Virus record (IMG/VR): IMGVR_UViG_3300025483_000027
Coordinates: 1 to 42,856 of that record
Source of the DNA: a virus
Direction: 5' to 3' (one strand)
DNA: 42,856 nucleotides
Below, one piece after another: positions 35,187 to 42,856 of the stretch. The notes under the pieces are model-generated. The model did no database searches. It worked only from the letters and a program-made list of their open reading frames with translations, and was not told the DNA's origin. The first letter of the stretch is position 1. Each line of letters starts with the position of its first letter. A program made the translations under genes and the position numbers.

Positions 35187-37766
35187 TTATTTTTTTCTGC
35201 CTTTTGCATTTATTTTTGCAACAGCTAAGTCATTAGCTTGATTGTCTCTAGCTAATTTAATCTTTTCTCTTTCAATTTGTAATTTCTGTTGAGCTAAGCT
35301 ATTTTTAGAATTTATATCAGCCATCTTGCTCTCATAATTCTTTTTAGCTGCAGACCGTTGCGTTGCTAATTTTTCTATCTCTAATGAATCAGGTGTACCA
35401 GAGTTATCTAAATCAGCACTTGCTGATCCCTCTTTAGACATTGCATTTATAATTGCAATCTCTTTCTTGTTTACACGATCAAGTTCATTCTGATAGTTTT
35501 CATTAGCAGTTTTCTGATCAGCTATCTGTTGTGCTTGTTGCATTTGAGCTTCAGCTATTTTGCCTTGTTGCTCTATTTGAGTTTGTTGTTGTTGTTCAGC
35601 TACTTGTTGCTGTTGTAATTGTCGATCTTTTAAATCTTTAAAAGTTTTTTTCATTTCTCTCATAGACTTAGTACTATAAAGTTCAATTACATCATATAAA
35701 CTTCCACCATTTTGAATAAGTGCTTGAGATAATTGTCTAAGTTCGTTAAACATTCTTGTATCCTCTGGCCTATTAGTTGGAAAGACTTTTAAGTCTCTAA
35801 GTTTTAAATCTGAACCATTAACTTGAACAAATGCAGATTCACCTTCTCCTGTTATATAAGATAATGTAGATTGAGGTTTAGCACTTTCTACATATAAAGA
35901 TGCATCTATAATTGCTTGATATAATTGACCTGTAACGTATTCATGTGCCACAAATAAAGGTTCTGTTTGAGAATAACTTTGTTGAATGGCAGTATTTGTA
36001 CCTGTAGCTGTTTCTGAGGCAGATATAGATCCCATACGCTGCTTAGACATACCTACAAGTTCCCAACATTCTAATTTCATTTGTTGAGCTAATGTATATC
36101 TTGATTGGATTTCTTGTGTACGTGTTAAATCTAAAGATGTAAATTGATTAAAACTACTTGGTGCTTTTAAGTTTTCTGGACTATCATCAACAAATACGAC
36201 ACCACGTTCACGAGCTTCCATTTCCCATACATCTAAAGCGTCTTGAGCATCGCCATCTTTAGGAATTGGTATATGCCTAAGTGACATTAATTGAACCTTA
36301 CCAACTTCTTTTTCTAAAAGTTTGTATAACTGATTCATACAAACATTATATATAGTTTGAAAAGGTTTCATTAAATCTACTACAGATTTTGCTTCAGTAT
36401 TTTTTACTTCATAAGTAGTTCCTATAATTGGACAATAATCTAAAAGTTGGTAAGGCTTTACATGGTAAATATCTGGCCCTATTTTAGTACCTTGATACCA
36501 TTGGTTAACCCAGCCCCACTCTAATGATATTTGTGTAGGTATATCTCCTGATTTATAGTCTTCGGTTACTAAAGTTGATTGTTCATTACCTAACTCATCC
36601 TCGTACATAAGTTTACCTATTTTTCTTTTAGATACCCAATAGCTTTGTACAACTACATATTTATAACCAAAAGAAGATACGTTATCTGACAGGCCTAAAA
36701 AATCTGTAAGACTGTCATTATTTTCTTTTATTTCACCCTCTATAATCATTCGTGTTTGTAGAACTAGCGGGTCATAATTGTCATAATTTATAGAATCTAT
36801 ACCAGGGTCAATATTTGGATTATTAAGATTTGACTCTCTAGCGTCAATAAGTCCGTAATCTTGTAAAGATGTTCTTAGATGATCTATTTCGTCTTTAGTT
36901 AAATATGGAAAAGCTTCTATAATTTCTGATATTTCCATAACTTTTACAGTACCAGCAGCATAAGCTCCTTGCTTTCTACCTGATGGATCAGAAATGTATT
37001 TTTTATCTGGTGTAGTAAGAAACCAAGTGTTCTTTGGATTACAAACTTCTACGTTAAATCCTGTTTTAGAATTATCTTCATAAATATGATAAAACTCTCT
37101 AGCAGATATAGTTAAATCCCTAAAAGCTTCTTCGCTCAACTCTTTTAATTTAAATTCTGCCTTATTGCACGTAAGTGTGTGATTAGCCCATTTTTCAGCA
37201 ACAGATGTATAAGAATCTAATTCTTCTTTAACTTGCTCCATTGTAATTTTTTCAATATCATCCATTGAAACTTCCTGACCAGACATAGCGGCCTTAACCA
37301 TAACCTGCTGTTTAACTTGATTAATTACATAAGCTTTTAACGTGTCAGTTTTAAATTGTAACTCTTGAGCTTTACTATCATCATCAAAAGCTTTCACTCT
37401 ATAACTATCAGGCCTTTTACTTATTTCACCAACAAGTTCATTTATTGGAGTGGTAATGATTGAATAGTGTTTTACATATGCAGGAAGATTTATATCTTGC
37501 TCTAACATATCTGTAAAACTTTTCACTTCAGGTTCATCAATTGCAAAGTCCTCCCTGCGTAATATACCTTTCATTAAGTCATAATTCTTTACAAAAGTGT
37601 CTCTGTTTTTAATATATTCTGCATAAGCCTTATTTGAAAAATAGTCCATTGTTTGCTTTATCCAACCATCTTTTCCTTTTTGTTTTTGTGTCTTAAATTG
37701 GTCAGGAAATATATTTAAATACGAATATTTAACGTTATCTTCTTTTGTATGTCTTATAATAGCCAT
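35187..37766 (-). CDS. Portal protein
   Basis: This encodes 859 residues directly downstream of terL (two bases apart). The N-terminal half (NKAYAEYIKNRDTF, INLPAYVKHYSIITTPINELVGEISKR, quoted in part) and the segment QTIYNVCMNQLYKLLEKEVGKV near 470-490 fit the long crAss-like portal. The C-terminal 170 residues are a coiled-coil with a Gln-rich run near 718-729 (QLQQQQVAEQQQQ) and many Ala/Lys heptads, which could form a barrel reaching into the capsid. The portal is the dodecameric ring through which DNA is packaged and leaves. A 139-base AT-rich gap without a clear promoter follows. Confidence 0.85.
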   Translation of the reverse strand: MAIIRHTKEDNVKYSYLNIFPDQFKTQKQKGKDGWIKQTMDYFSNKAYAEYIKNRDTFVKNYDLMKGILRREDFAIDEPEVKSFTDMLEQDINLPAYVKHYSIITTPINELVGEISKRPDSYRVKAFDDDSKAQELQFKTDTLKAYVINQVKQQVMVKAAMSGQEVSMDDIEKITMEQVKEELDSYTSVAEKWANHTLTCNKAEFKLKELSEEAFRDLTISAREFYHIYEDNSKTGFNVEVCNPKNTWFLTTPDKKYISDPSGRKQGAYAAGTVKVMEISEIIEAFPYLTKDEIDHLRTSLQDYGLIDARESNLNNPNIDPGIDSINYDNYDPLVLQTRMIIEGEIKENNDSLTDFLGLSDNVSSFGYKYVVVQSYWVSKRKIGKLMYEDELGNEQSTLVTEDYKSGDIPTQISLEWGWVNQWYQGTKIGPDIYHVKPYQLLDYCPIIGTTYEVKNTEAKSVVDLMKPFQTIYNVCMNQLYKLLEKEVGKVQLMSLRHIPIPKDGDAQDALDVWEMEARERGVVFVDDSPENLKAPSSFNQFTSLDLTRTQEIQSRYTLAQQMKLECWELVGMSKQRMGSISASETATGTNTAIQQSYSQTEPLFVAHEYVTGQLYQAIIDASLYVESAKPQSTLSYITGEGESAFVQVNGSDLKLRDLKVFPTNRPEDTRMFNELRQLSQALIQNGGSLYDVIELYSTKSMREMKKTFKDLKDRQLQQQQVAEQQQQTQIEQQGKIAEAQMQQAQQIADQKTANENYQNELDRVNKKEIAIINAMSKEGSASADLDNSGTPDSLEIEKLATQRSAAKKNYESKMADINSKNSLAQQKLQIEREKIKLARDNQANDLAVAKINAKGRKK

Positions 37767-37768
37767 TA

Positions 37769-39784
37769 TTAGAATATTTTATGTTTTGAGCTGCTAAATA
37801 CACCTCTAGATTTTGTAAATAATTTATTTTTTTTGTTATTATGCATAGATGTTAACCTAATGTCTTCTTGAGCTCCCACTTTACCTATAATTGGATCAAG
37901 TTTCATAGCTAACCCTATAGCTAATTCTGCTGCAATAATTCTATCAAAGTTACCAGAATCATTATATTGAATCATCTCTTCTAATAACATAGGGTCTAAT
38001 ATCTTTGCCATACCTTTTGTACTTGATATCACCTCACCATCTTCATTAGTTTCAGAAGCTATTATTTCCTCTGAATACTTTTTAAGACAACCATGTAGAA
38101 AGTCTCTAATCTTTTCTGATGATCTGTGTATTCCAAAATCACGCCTTACAGTAGTGTTAGGTACTATTTCTTTTAACCAACTAGGTTGTCTTTCTAAATA
38201 TTGACTATCTCCTTTACTAATCATATGGTCTATAAAAGATATCTCATCATTTTCACATAATGTTCTTGCATTAAAGTATTTAATAAGGTAGCGAGCTTGG
38301 TTTTCCCAAGTTTCTTTTTTATCAGGACGTGCACAATAGCTTGCTACAAACATATCTTGATATTTTTCACCAGATATAGCGTGCATACGTTTGTATATGT
38401 ATACAGATCCTAATGAACTACTATATGCAGACTTTCCTTGTCTATATGGATCTACACCTGCAACATATAAGCCATATGGTGGATTATCTACAGGAAATTC
38501 ATATATTACTACAGGAGCATCTTTTAAATCTGTGTGTTTTAGTGGAAAGTTACTTATAGGCATTTTGTCTGTAAAGTCATGCTTTACGCCTTTACCATCA
38601 TCGTACAATATAACAGGTGTACCTGTTCTTTCACCTTGTAACAGTCTTGTTTTTTGACGTTTCGCAGCTTCTATATCAAATATATTTGTATCTTCATTTA
38701 AAAATATATCATCTACTTCTTGAGGATAATACATTTTTTCTTTTAGATACGCAAGTCTATCACCAGCTTTCTTTAGTCTTTCTAGATTATCATTTGTAAT
38801 TTTATCAGCCTTTTCTTTATTAGATACCATCATAGGTATATTATGTAAAGGTGATTTTTTTGGTTTATTTAGAAATGCGCCAAGCGAAGAGTTTTCTTTT
38901 GCTTCCATTCTATACTCATGGCCAATAAATAGACCATGTATACGCTTTTCATCTTTTGCATTATTATATGTAAGAAAATTAAAATTTTCTACATCAAACA
39001 TTAGACTTTTTGCATCCATGAATTTCTTCATGTCTCCACCTGTACCTGTAAGTATAGGACTACAACCCCAACCAAACGGTGTTGTAAATCCAGGTATTGC
39101 AGCCTGTAACCCACGTAAAAAAGATCCTTTACCTATCTCATCAATAATAAGTCTTCTAGGTTTTGTACCTGCAATGGCTTCTTCGTTATTACCATCATCT
39201 AAGTTACGAATAAGTATTTGAGAGAAGGGCATTCTTTCACCAGCTCTAGTTTTAATACCTAATGTAACTTGATTTTTCCAATTATCCTCTACTCTTTGCC
39301 ATCTCCAAGCCTCTGGTAAAAAGTTAAGTCCTTTGTCTATTTTATCTGTAATAAGTTTTATATCAGGAGCATTCAATCCTGCAATAACGTTTTGTGAATT
39401 TTCATCAAACGTAGCACCATGACCTATATAACTCGCCTCTATAACAGATTTAGCTAAACGTCTAATCCCTAATATAACTAATCCCTTCTTTTCTTTTTGA
39501 GCTCTGTCTATTTCATTTGTTACAAGCCATTCATTATCTCTTAATAATGGATTAGCATATTTTTGGTTAATTCTACCATATTCATCTATAATATCTACTT
39601 CTGTGTGCCAAGCATTTAAATGCCAGTACAAAAATGGATTTATATACTCTCCATTTACAGTGCAGCCATTCATACAAAGTTCCTTATGAAAGTTAAAAAA
39701 TGTTTTATATTCTTCACTTTCTTTATCTGGAATTCTTTTCTGATTTATAAACCAGTCTTTGTAGTCTACACTATGTAATTTCAT
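37769..39784 (-). CDS. terL: Terminase large subunit
   Basis: This encodes 671 residues. The ATPase has a Walker A variant GIRRLAKS (106-113) and Walker B RLIIDE (211-216). The RNase H-like nuclease has Asp445 in VAGVDPY, an acidic cluster at ENDE (511-514) and Asp614 in NFDRIIAAELA, the expected three acidic positions. The protein pumps DNA through the portal and cuts the concatemer. The start directly abuts the TAA of the 110-residue gene, and the portal gene follows after two bases. Length and gene order fit crAss-like phages. Confidence 0.95.
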   Translation of the reverse strand: MKLHSVDYKDWFINQKRIPDKESEEYKTFFNFHKELCMNGCTVNGEYINPFLYWHLNAWHTEVDIIDEYGRINQKYANPLLRDNEWLVTNEIDRAQKEKKGLVILGIRRLAKSVIEASYIGHGATFDENSQNVIAGLNAPDIKLITDKIDKGLNFLPEAWRWQRVEDNWKNQVTLGIKTRAGERMPFSQILIRNLDDGNNEEAIAGTKPRRLIIDEIGKGSFLRGLQAAIPGFTTPFGWGCSPILTGTGGDMKKFMDAKSLMFDVENFNFLTYNNAKDEKRIHGLFIGHEYRMEAKENSSLGAFLNKPKKSPLHNIPMMVSNKEKADKITNDNLERLKKAGDRLAYLKEKMYYPQEVDDIFLNEDTNIFDIEAAKRQKTRLLQGERTGTPVILYDDGKGVKHDFTDKMPISNFPLKHTDLKDAPVVIYEFPVDNPPYGLYVAGVDPYRQGKSAYSSSLGSVYIYKRMHAISGEKYQDMFVASYCARPDKKETWENQARYLIKYFNARTLCENDEISFIDHMISKGDSQYLERQPSWLKEIVPNTTVRRDFGIHRSSEKIRDFLHGCLKKYSEEIIASETNEDGEVISSTKGMAKILDPMLLEEMIQYNDSGNFDRIIAAELAIGLAMKLDPIIGKVGAQEDIRLTSMHNNKKNKLFTKSRGVFSSSKHKIF

Positions 39785-40117
39785 TTACTTTCTACTTTTG
39801 GCAAACTCTTCTGCCATTTGCCCTAAGCTTTGACCTCCTCTTGTTTCTAGCTTTTTCTTTTCTTCTTTTTCACGTAGCTTATTTACCTGGTCTAACAATG
39901 CTAAATAATTCTTCATCATATCTTGAAGATATTTACCTTGTTGTTCAACCGTTGCTACAACTGAAGGAACTGATCCAGATTTAGTTTCTTTGTAAGTGAT
40001 TCTATCCTTAAGTTCATGTAAAGGATTGTCTTCAATATACTTTTGCCAGTTACTTATTTGATTTTCAGCCCAATCAAGTTCTGCATTAATATATGTAGTT
40101 TTCTTTGGTATTGCCAT
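39785..40117 (-). CDS. Small coiled-coil protein upstream of terL
   Basis: This encodes 110 residues, helical with heptad-like pattern (WAENQISNWQKYIEDNPLHEL; YLALLDQVNKLREKEEKKK) and a short tail GGQSLGQMAEEFAKSRK. It immediately precedes terL without a gap. By position it could be a small terminase subunit, but I see no helix-turn-helix, so this is only a possibility. Confidence 0.65.
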   Translation of the reverse strand: MAIPKKTTYINAELDWAENQISNWQKYIEDNPLHELKDRITYKETKSGSVPSVVATVEQQGKYLQDMMKNYLALLDQVNKLREKEEKKKLETRGGQSLGQMAEEFAKSRK

Positions 40118-40120
40118 ATT

Positions 40121-40390
40121 CTAATTTTCGTATTCATCAAAACCTAAATTATATAAATTCTTCCCATCTATAAGTATATTTTCTATGTCATCCTCATGAT
40201 GTGAAACATCCATATCTAATTGAATTTGATAATTGTTCAACTTTTCATATAACTCTTTATCAGAAATACCCCAAAGATCATTAACCTCTAAGTTATCTAT
40301 GGCCGTAGCTATGTGCTTACCTAAATTACAATTAGGTTTTGATTTTTTTAAATCTGATAATACTTTTATACTTTTTTTATAGAAACTCAT
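40121..40390 (-). CDS. Small conserved crAss-like protein (89 residues)
   Basis: Recognised only as a short protein often seen upstream of crAss-like terminases, with LWGISDKELYEKLNNYQIQLDMD and a closing GKNLYNLGFDEYEN. It is acidic and helical, ends in TAG, and its ATG overlaps the TGA of the preceding gene by four bases. Function unknown. Confidence 0.65.
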   Translation of the reverse strand: MSFYKKSIKVLSDLKKSKPNCNLGKHIATAIDNLEVNDLWGISDKELYEKLNNYQIQLDMDVSHHEDDIENILIDGKNLYNLGFDEYEN

Positions 40391-40641
40391 AATTCATCTG
40401 ATAGTTTATCTATGTCGTCAGTTGTTAACTTTATATCTTGTTGTTCAATAGGTTTAATTTCTATTATATCTTCATCAGAATAGTAATCAGGTTTTACAGT
40501 AACCTTAATTATATCTTGATCGTCATTGGATCCGTCACTTTCTATATCTATATAATCTGCACCTTCTTCAAACAGCACAGTCAATATACGAATTAAATCA
40601 ACTATTGAAACTTTATTAAGTTTTAATTTTTTCTTAGACAT
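40387..40641 (-). CDS. Small acidic protein, unknown
   Basis: This encodes 84 residues from the ATG at 40641 (MSKKKLKLNKVS). An upstream ATG at 40668 would add nine residues but overlap the zinc-ribbon gene by 35 bases, so the inner start is preferred (8-base overlap). The basic N-terminus is followed by ILTVLFEEGADYIDIESDG and an Asp/Glu-rich beta segment. No known motif. Confidence 0.55.
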   Translation of the reverse strand: MSKKKLKLNKVSIVDLIRILTVLFEEGADYIDIESDGSNDDQDIIKVTVKPDYYSDEDIIEIKPIEQQDIKLTTDDIDKLSDEL

Positions 40642-40924
40642 TGTCTTTGTATTCTTTATCCTGCTCATCTGTCAATACTCTATCCCATTTTCCTGTAGGG
40701 CATTCACAAGATAAACATTTTGTTTTTGCTGAAAGTGTACACCCACAATTTACACAATGTGCATCTGGCCTTAAACTTTTATAGTTTTTTGAATGAAACT
40801 TACAACTCTCACAAATATATATTCTTCCCTTAGATATTTTATCTATTTCACGCTTAATTTTTGCTGGAGGGATTAAATTGTTTCTCCATCCTTCAAATAT
40901 TTGTAAAAATTTATTATTTTTCAA
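40634..40924 (-). CDS. Zinc-ribbon protein
   Basis: This encodes 96 residues. Cys pairs at 38/41 (CESC), 57/60/62 (CVNCGC) and 70/73/75 (CLSCEC) suggest one or two bound zinc ions. The N-terminal 35 residues are helical and basic. Such proteins occur next to the terminase and IHF genes in crAss-like phages. DNA or protein binding is likely; the target is unknown. It overlaps the IHF-like gene by 11 bases. Confidence 0.65.
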   Translation of the reverse strand: MKNNKFLQIFEGWRNNLIPPAKIKREIDKISKGRIYICESCKFHSKNYKSLRPDAHCVNCGCTLSAKTKCLSCECPTGKWDRVLTDEQDKEYKDNV

Positions 40925-41273
40925 CTTCTTCTAATTTTAAAGACAAGGATTCTATACTAGACGACAATGTACTAATTTTATTTTTAATAAAGTTTTCTTT
41001 CTTTTTTTCTTCTATCCTATTATCAATTTCCTTTTCATAAAACTTTTTTAATTTTATTAGTTCCTTTAACCTAACGTTAGCTTTTCGTTTATTAAAAATA
41101 AATTTTCCAAACCCACTTAATTCAACTGTATTATTATTATGTAATGCTTTATTTGCACTATTGAACTGATGAGAAATAACTTGAGTTATCACATTCTCAG
41201 GGATCACTTTATCTATAGACAACCTTTTAATTATCCTCTCCTTCAACGTTAACTTTCTCAAACGTCTCTTCAT
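40914..41273 (-). CDS. IHF/HU-like DNA-binding protein at the head of the late cluster
   Basis: This encodes 119 residues. VITQVISHQFNSANKAL (28-44) followed by NTVELSGFGKF (48-58) and a basic strand (NKRKANVRL) fit the helix-pair and beta-arm start of HU/IHF. The C-terminal third is a charged helix rather than the usual arm and end helix. It overlaps the preceding gene by 47 bases in another frame, so a later start is possible but no later ATG precedes the fold. It may bend DNA at packaging or at the nearby divergent control region. Confidence 0.6.
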   Translation of the reverse strand: MKRRLRKLTLKERIIKRLSIDKVIPENVITQVISHQFNSANKALHNNNTVELSGFGKFIFNKRKANVRLKELIKLKKFYEKEIDNRIEEKKKENFIKNKISTLSSSIESLSLKLEEVEK

Positions 41274-41619
41274 GTTCTAATTTTAAAATTAAGTTTAAAT
41301 TTTTTTTGAAGTCAACAACAATTGCTGGATTAATACTAATCTTCTTGTCATACTTCTTAAAGATTTCCATCTTCTTTAGCTTTGACACAATGTTATTAAT
41401 CGTAGCTGTTGTTGTTTTGTATTCTCTGCAAAACTCTGTTCTAGTGTTAGCATAAGATATATTGCCCTTAATTGCAGTGAATGCTATTAATTCTATTTCT
41501 CTTTTTGTAAGAGATAAATTATTTAGAGCAGACAAAATAGAGTAATACTTTTCAGCTAATTCATACTCATTACCTAAGCTTTTTTTTACTGTCTGGACTA
41601 CTATAGACTGATTTTTCAT
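41227..41619 (-). CDS. Probable helix-turn-helix protein, first gene of the minus block
   Basis: This encodes 130 residues. The middle (about 38-90: SLTKREIELIAFTAIKG, TEFCREYKTTTATINNIVSKLKKM, then a short beta wing ISINPAIVVDF) looks like a winged helix. The gene is first on the minus strand after the divergent region, where regulators of the late operon are often placed. Similar proteins precede the IHF gene in other crAss-like phages as I recall. Target DNA unknown. Confidence 0.6.
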   Translation of the reverse strand: MKNQSIVVQTVKKSLGNEYELAEKYYSILSALNNLSLTKREIELIAFTAIKGNISYANTRTEFCREYKTTTATINNIVSKLKKMEIFKKYDKKISINPAIVVDFKKNLNLILKLEHEETFEKVNVEGEDN

Positions 41620-41880
41620 AATTTAGTTTACTTTGTGTTAACTTGAATATGATATCATTCTTCAGGAGATATGTAAAAAGAAGAACAACATCCCACCCAC
41701 CGCCAAAGGTAATAAAAAAAATCAAACAATTTTAAAATTTAAAAAAAACTTTTTTCAAAAACACCCCAACCCCCATGTATGTAGTGAAGGAGACCCCTCC
41801 CACCCAAGACCCCACGTATAAAATGCAGGGTCAGGGTATCCCCCCTGTAAACTAATGTATAATCCATAAAAAAACAGAAA
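41620..41880. promoter_or_regulatory. Divergent intergenic control region, G-rich on the minus strand
   Basis: These 261 bases separate the minus-strand structural block from the plus-strand genes and so must serve both directions. C-runs on the plus strand occur at 41691-41704, 41763-41774 and 41794-41813, and a GCAGGG/CCCCCCTG patch lies near 41825-41848. Between them is an A/T stretch (41730-41760). A minus-strand TACCTTTG at 41711-41704 fits the -7 box, but I find no TTTG at the right distance, so the promoter is only a candidate. Nothing coding is seen. Confidence 0.55.
41794..41813 (-). other. Canonical G-quadruplex motif
   Basis: The minus strand reads GGGG-TCTT-GGG-T-GGG-A-GGGG, four G-runs with loops of 4, 1 and 1, which fits the standard G3+N1-7 pattern. 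Two more G-runs (GGGGG-TT-GGGG) follow about 20 bases further in the minus direction. In so AT-rich a genome this is unlikely by chance. Folding is predicted, not shown. Confidence 0.7.
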
Positions 41881-42288
41881 ATGGAAAATTTATTAAAATT
41901 TGAGAAAAGAGCTCAAACAGAAAGAAAAGTGTTAGGTACAATTGCAGAAGTTGCAGGACAAGGTGCAACTATTAATTTTATTAAACACAATTTCTTTAGT
42001 GAAAGACGTTTGCACGTAGTACTTAAGCGTCCAGACGAAACATCAGCATCTTTTAATTGCTCACCTGCAGTGAGTAAGGGTGTGAGAAGCAAAGAGATTA
42101 CAATGTCTCAACTTGCAGGATTTCCAATCGTTGAACACGTTGTTGGTGATGAATATCCAAATGCAGGAGCAGTAATGGCAATAATATCAATGCCTGAAGG
42201 TGAAGGATTATTAAGTGCAGGTGAAGTTCCTGTTGTTGCTGAATTCGTTCCTGATACTTTTTCCATTGAGGACGCTGTTGCTTTCTAG
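41881..42288 (+). CDS. Unknown protein, first gene of the plus strand block
   Basis: This encodes 135 residues, not recognised. The N-terminus is basic (MENLLKFEKRAQTERK), the middle mixed (INFIKHNFFSERRLHVVLKRP) and the C-terminal part acidic and beta-rich, ending FSIEDAVAF. The leader is A-rich rather than Shine-Dalgarno, as in Bacteroidota. It ends in TAG followed at once by TAA. A perfect terminator follows 13 bases later, so it appears to form its own one-gene transcript, perhaps strongly expressed. An acidic tail ending in Phe is loosely like single-strand DNA-binding proteins, but the fold is not visible to me. Confidence 0.75.
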   Translation: MENLLKFEKRAQTERKVLGTIAEVAGQGATINFIKHNFFSERRLHVVLKRPDETSASFNCSPAVSKGVRSKEITMSQLAGFPIVEHVVGDEYPNAGAVMAIISMPEGEGLLSAGEVPVVAEFVPDTFSIEDAVAF

Positions 42289-42301
42289 TAACTTAATTAA
42301 T

Positions 42302-42329
42302 AAAAGGAGAGGAGAAATCCTCTCTTTTT
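42302..42329 (+). terminator. Rho-independent terminator after the 135-residue gene
   Basis: GAGAGGA (42307-42313), a GAAA tetraloop and TCCTCTC (42318-42324) form a perfect stem followed by TTTTT. Flanking A's and T's extend the pairing by up to five bases. It is a strong intrinsic terminator. Confidence 0.9.
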
Positions 42330-42655
42330 ATATATAGGGCGGGAATGTTTAAAATAGGGTTGGGCTTTAATAAATTATACAAACCTAAACTATTGTTAAT
42401 CAATTGTTTATGTTTTTATGTACATTAAAGATAATGCAATAAATAGCTACAAATACGTAGATATATTACATTATTCTTAATAGTGCTCCGAGAAAACTTT
42501 TTACATTCGCAATGAAATATGTATTTTACTGATAATTCAATAAATATACATGTTTTATGTGTGTAAATGGGTGGTAGTGTAACCCTTCACAGCTTATTCC
42601 TTCTATTTTCACACTCTAAAAAACAACAATTAATCTAATATAAATATAGCATTAA
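42330..42655. other. 326-base intergenic gap, nothing clear
   Basis: AT-rich between the terminator and the 54-residue gene. It starts with a short G-rich patch (GGGCGGG, then GGGTTGGG, up to 42363). I see no full Bacteroidota promoter box, no tRNA and no open frame of useful size. A promoter for the next gene is expected but not recognised. Confidence 0.5.
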
Positions 42656-42820
42656 ATGATATCAGAGTTAAAGGTATTAAAGTCAGCAGCAGGATATTAC
42701 ATTGGTCGTACACAAGATGGTATGCCTTATAGTCGTAAGTCAATGTACTTTAAAACAAGAGAAGAGGCAGAGGAATTATTAAATTCAAATAAGTCTTATA
42801 ATAATTATACATATCATTAA
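42656..42820 (+). CDS. Small conserved-looking protein (54 residues)
   Basis: ATG at 42656 and TAA at 42818-42820 encode 54 residues with GYYIGR, PYSRKSMYFKTREEAEELL. The pattern YYIGR...PYSR.S.YF.T.EEA recurs, as far as I recall, in short proteins of Bacteroidota phages, where the last part looks like a small alpha/beta fold. No Shine-Dalgarno is seen. Function unknown. Confidence 0.65.
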   Translation: MISELKVLKSAAGYYIGRTQDGMPYSRKSMYFKTREEAEELLNSNKSYNNYTYH

Positions 42821-42856
42821 TATATCTTAAAGCTGGAGAGCATTGTACTACAACCT

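Noticed and set aside
1-42856. Possible alternative genetic code (TAG read as Gln), known in some crAss-like phages
   Set aside because: Very long genes have no internal TAG, and TAG serves as a plausible stop in genes ending at 25837, 31030, 40121 and 42288, one of them just before a terminator.
42821-42856. Possible start of a tRNA (GGAGAGCA D-arm-like sequence, TTGTA-C-TACAA)
   Set aside because: The anticodon arm does not pair with a proper seven-base loop, and the window ends before any T-arm.
1-42856. CRISPR array, insertion sequence, integrase or attachment sites
   Set aside because: No regularly spaced repeats, transposase or recombinase motifs, or matching direct repeats were seen.

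Overview
The window looks like part of a tailed phage genome of the crAss-like order (Crassvirales), infecting a bacterium of the phylum Bacteroidota. The evidence is a terminase large subunit, a portal and a crAss-type major capsid protein, followed by the characteristic run of ring, stabilization and giant virion proteins, all on one strand. DNA is strongly AT-rich, start codons lack Shine-Dalgarno sequences, and one intergenic gap holds a textbook Bacteroidota promoter (TTTG-N20-TAnnTTTG). Genes use TAA, TGA and TAG as stops and very long frames are uninterrupted, so the standard bacterial code applies here. The family assignment rests on recalled family sequences and gene order, not on a database search.

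Layout, read in the direction of transcription (minus strand, from about 41.6 kb down to 1). (i) 41.6-39.8 kb: a packed set of small genes, namely a probable DNA-binding protein, an IHF/HU-like protein, a zinc-ribbon protein and three small proteins next to the terminase. (ii) 39.8-32.2 kb: head genes terL, portal, a probable scaffold and the major capsid protein, ending in a GC-rich hairpin. (iii) 32.0-25.8 kb: conserved head/neck proteins, a probable auxiliary capsid protein with a strong terminator behind it, small Cys-rich and beta-domain proteins, a tail-collar fibre-tip protein and a small fibre-like protein ending at a second terminator. (iv) 25.7-16.0 kb: a metallophosphoesterase, two ring-type tail proteins flanking a second IHF/HU-like protein, then the 1789-residue stabilization (muzzle-type) protein and a 290-residue companion. 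(v) 16.0-1 kb: four very large proteins expected to travel inside the virion (1049, 1206, 883 and more than 2158 residues). They include twin HExxH zincin domains and a third, degenerate zincin site.

On the plus strand, past a 261-base divergent intergenic region, lie a 135-residue unknown protein with its own strong terminator and, after a 326-base gap, a 54-residue conserved-looking protein. The divergent region is conspicuously G-rich on the minus strand, with a canonical G-quadruplex motif, in an otherwise AT-rich genome. It probably separates the late structural block from an oppositely transcribed block.

The most unusual signals are: a short peptide motif, (P/K)(K/M)AQxG, recurring in three of the four large putative cargo proteins; a near-leaderless consensus promoter placed only before the last two giant genes; a small beta-domain present in three separate genes; poly-threonine linkers encoded by ACN repeats; and the G-quadruplex at the divergence point.
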